Assembly (NCBI GenBank): GCA_016844565.1
Contig: JAENJB010000090.1
Coordinates: forward strand, 1 to 5,431
Reading direction: 5' to 3'
From: Dehalococcoidia bacterium
GTDB lineage: Bacteria > Chloroflexota > Dehalococcoidia > JAENJB01
DNA length: 5,431 nucleotides
The notes beneath the pieces were generated by a model. It ran no database searches. It was not told the DNA's origin and worked only from the letters and a program-made list of their open reading frames with translations. Position numbers and translations under genes: made by a program. Below are positions 4,972-5,431 of the stretch, piece after piece (position 1 is the stretch's first letter; each line of letters opens with the position of its first letter).

Positions 4972-5431
4972 GTGCAGATTATTCTGGTGAGGCATGGTCA
5001 GACGGAATGGAACCGGGAAGAGCGGTTCCGCGGCAGGGCTGACCTGGAGCTGACGGACCTGGGCCTCCGCCAGGCGGAGGCCACTGCCGGCCACCTGACC
5101 CGGTGGCCGGTTTCCTCCGTTTACTCCAGCCCCTTGAAGCGCACCATGGAGACCGGCGAGGCTATCGCCGGGCGCCTGGGACTCCAGGTCAAGCCGCACG
5201 AGGGTCTGATCGATATAGACTTCGGGAGGTGGCAGGGGCTGTCTCTGGCCGAGGCCGAGAAGAGCGACCCCTCGCTGTACCGCCTGTGGGTGGAGAGTCC
5301 CCACCTGGTGACCTTCCCCGGCGGTGAAGGTCTGGCCCAGGTCAGGCAGAGGGTGGACTCGGTCCTGAAGGGCCTGCGGGAGACCTACAAGGACGAGACG
5401 GTGGTGCTGGTGTCTCACAAGGTGGTGTGCA
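4972..5431 (+). CDS. Histidine phosphatase superfamily protein (phosphoglycerate mutase / CobC-like), N-terminal part
   Basis: A cytoplasmic phosphatase or mutase that works through a phosphohistidine. The frame opens at GTG 4972, five bases after AGGA, and runs 153 codons off the right edge; family members usually have about 200 residues. Visible marks: IILVRHGQTEWN at 3-14 with the phosphorylated H8, the substrate arginine R20 region (ERFRGRADLELTDLG), YSSPLKRTMETGEAI at 51-65 with R57, LIDIDFGRWQGLS at 79-91, FPGGEG at 115-120, and VLVSHKVV at 145-152 with the second catalytic H149. The usual acid/base glutamate before IDFG is aspartate here (D81), a conservative change that also occurs in the family as I recall. 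The substrate cannot be told: phosphoglycerate, alpha-ribazole-5-phosphate and broad-range phosphatases all look like this. There is no cobalamin gene in view. Confidence 0.92.
   Translation, partial: MQIILVRHGQTEWNREERFRGRADLELTDLGLRQAEATAGHLTRWPVSSVYSSPLKRTMETGEAIAGRLGLQVKPHEGLIDIDFGRWQGLSLAEAEKSDPSLYRLWVESPHLVTFPGGEGLAQVRQRVDSVLKGLRETYKDETVVLVSHKVVC

Overview
The window is a compact, moderately GC-rich bacterial chromosome segment. It carries seven recognisable protein-coding loci, a decayed transposase fragment and at least three copies of a small hairpin repeat. I tentatively place it in the Chloroflexota, class Dehalococcoidia or a relative. The reasons are a homocitrate-synthase-like enzyme resembling the Re-face citrate synthases of anaerobes, an alanyl-tRNA synthetase with a cysteine-rich insertion, and scattered TCATTGCGAG-type repeats. 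This is inference from memory of such genomes, not from a search.

Left part (1-1713). The 5' two-fifths or so of alaS runs leftward off the window edge. It most likely starts at a TTG codon (904) behind a good Shine-Dalgarno and has a near-consensus promoter at 987-1015. A hairpin repeat lies in its leader. Behind the promoter is a frameshifted C-terminal scrap of a DDE/integrase-type transposase. The promoter of a rightward Rrf2-family regulator gene (1267-1713, probably Fe-S sensing) lies inside this scrap.

Middle part (1714-4648). A leftward gene series, in transcription order, encodes a Re-citrate synthase/homocitrate synthase-family enzyme (start 4648), a TrmO/TsaA-like tRNA methyltransferase (7-nt gap), and an Nth-like HhH-GPD DNA glycosylase (4-nt GTGA overlap with trmO). 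Next comes a small c-type cytochrome lipoprotein gene with its own promoter, which overlaps the glycosylase stop codon. The cytochrome frame is intact over 117 codons except for an in-frame TAG at codon 69, which separates the CXXCH haem-binding half from the methionine-ligand half. The first three genes look like one operon. The cytochrome gene looks separately transcribed and convergent with the Rrf2 gene.

Right part (4649-5431). The leader of the citrate-synthase-like gene holds an intrinsic-terminator-like hairpin directly in front of the ribosome binding site, with an 11-codon Leu/Ile/Pro-containing mini-ORF just before it; this could be an attenuator. A 117-bp inverted-repeat element with terminal TCATTGCGAG/CTCGCAATGA separates this operon from a divergent histidine-phosphatase (phosphoglycerate mutase-like) gene. 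That gene begins at GTG 4972 and runs off the right edge.

No defence system, CRISPR array, rRNA or tRNA was seen. The features most worth a second look are the amber-interrupted cytochrome, the compensatory arm changes among the hairpin repeats, and the possible attenuator.
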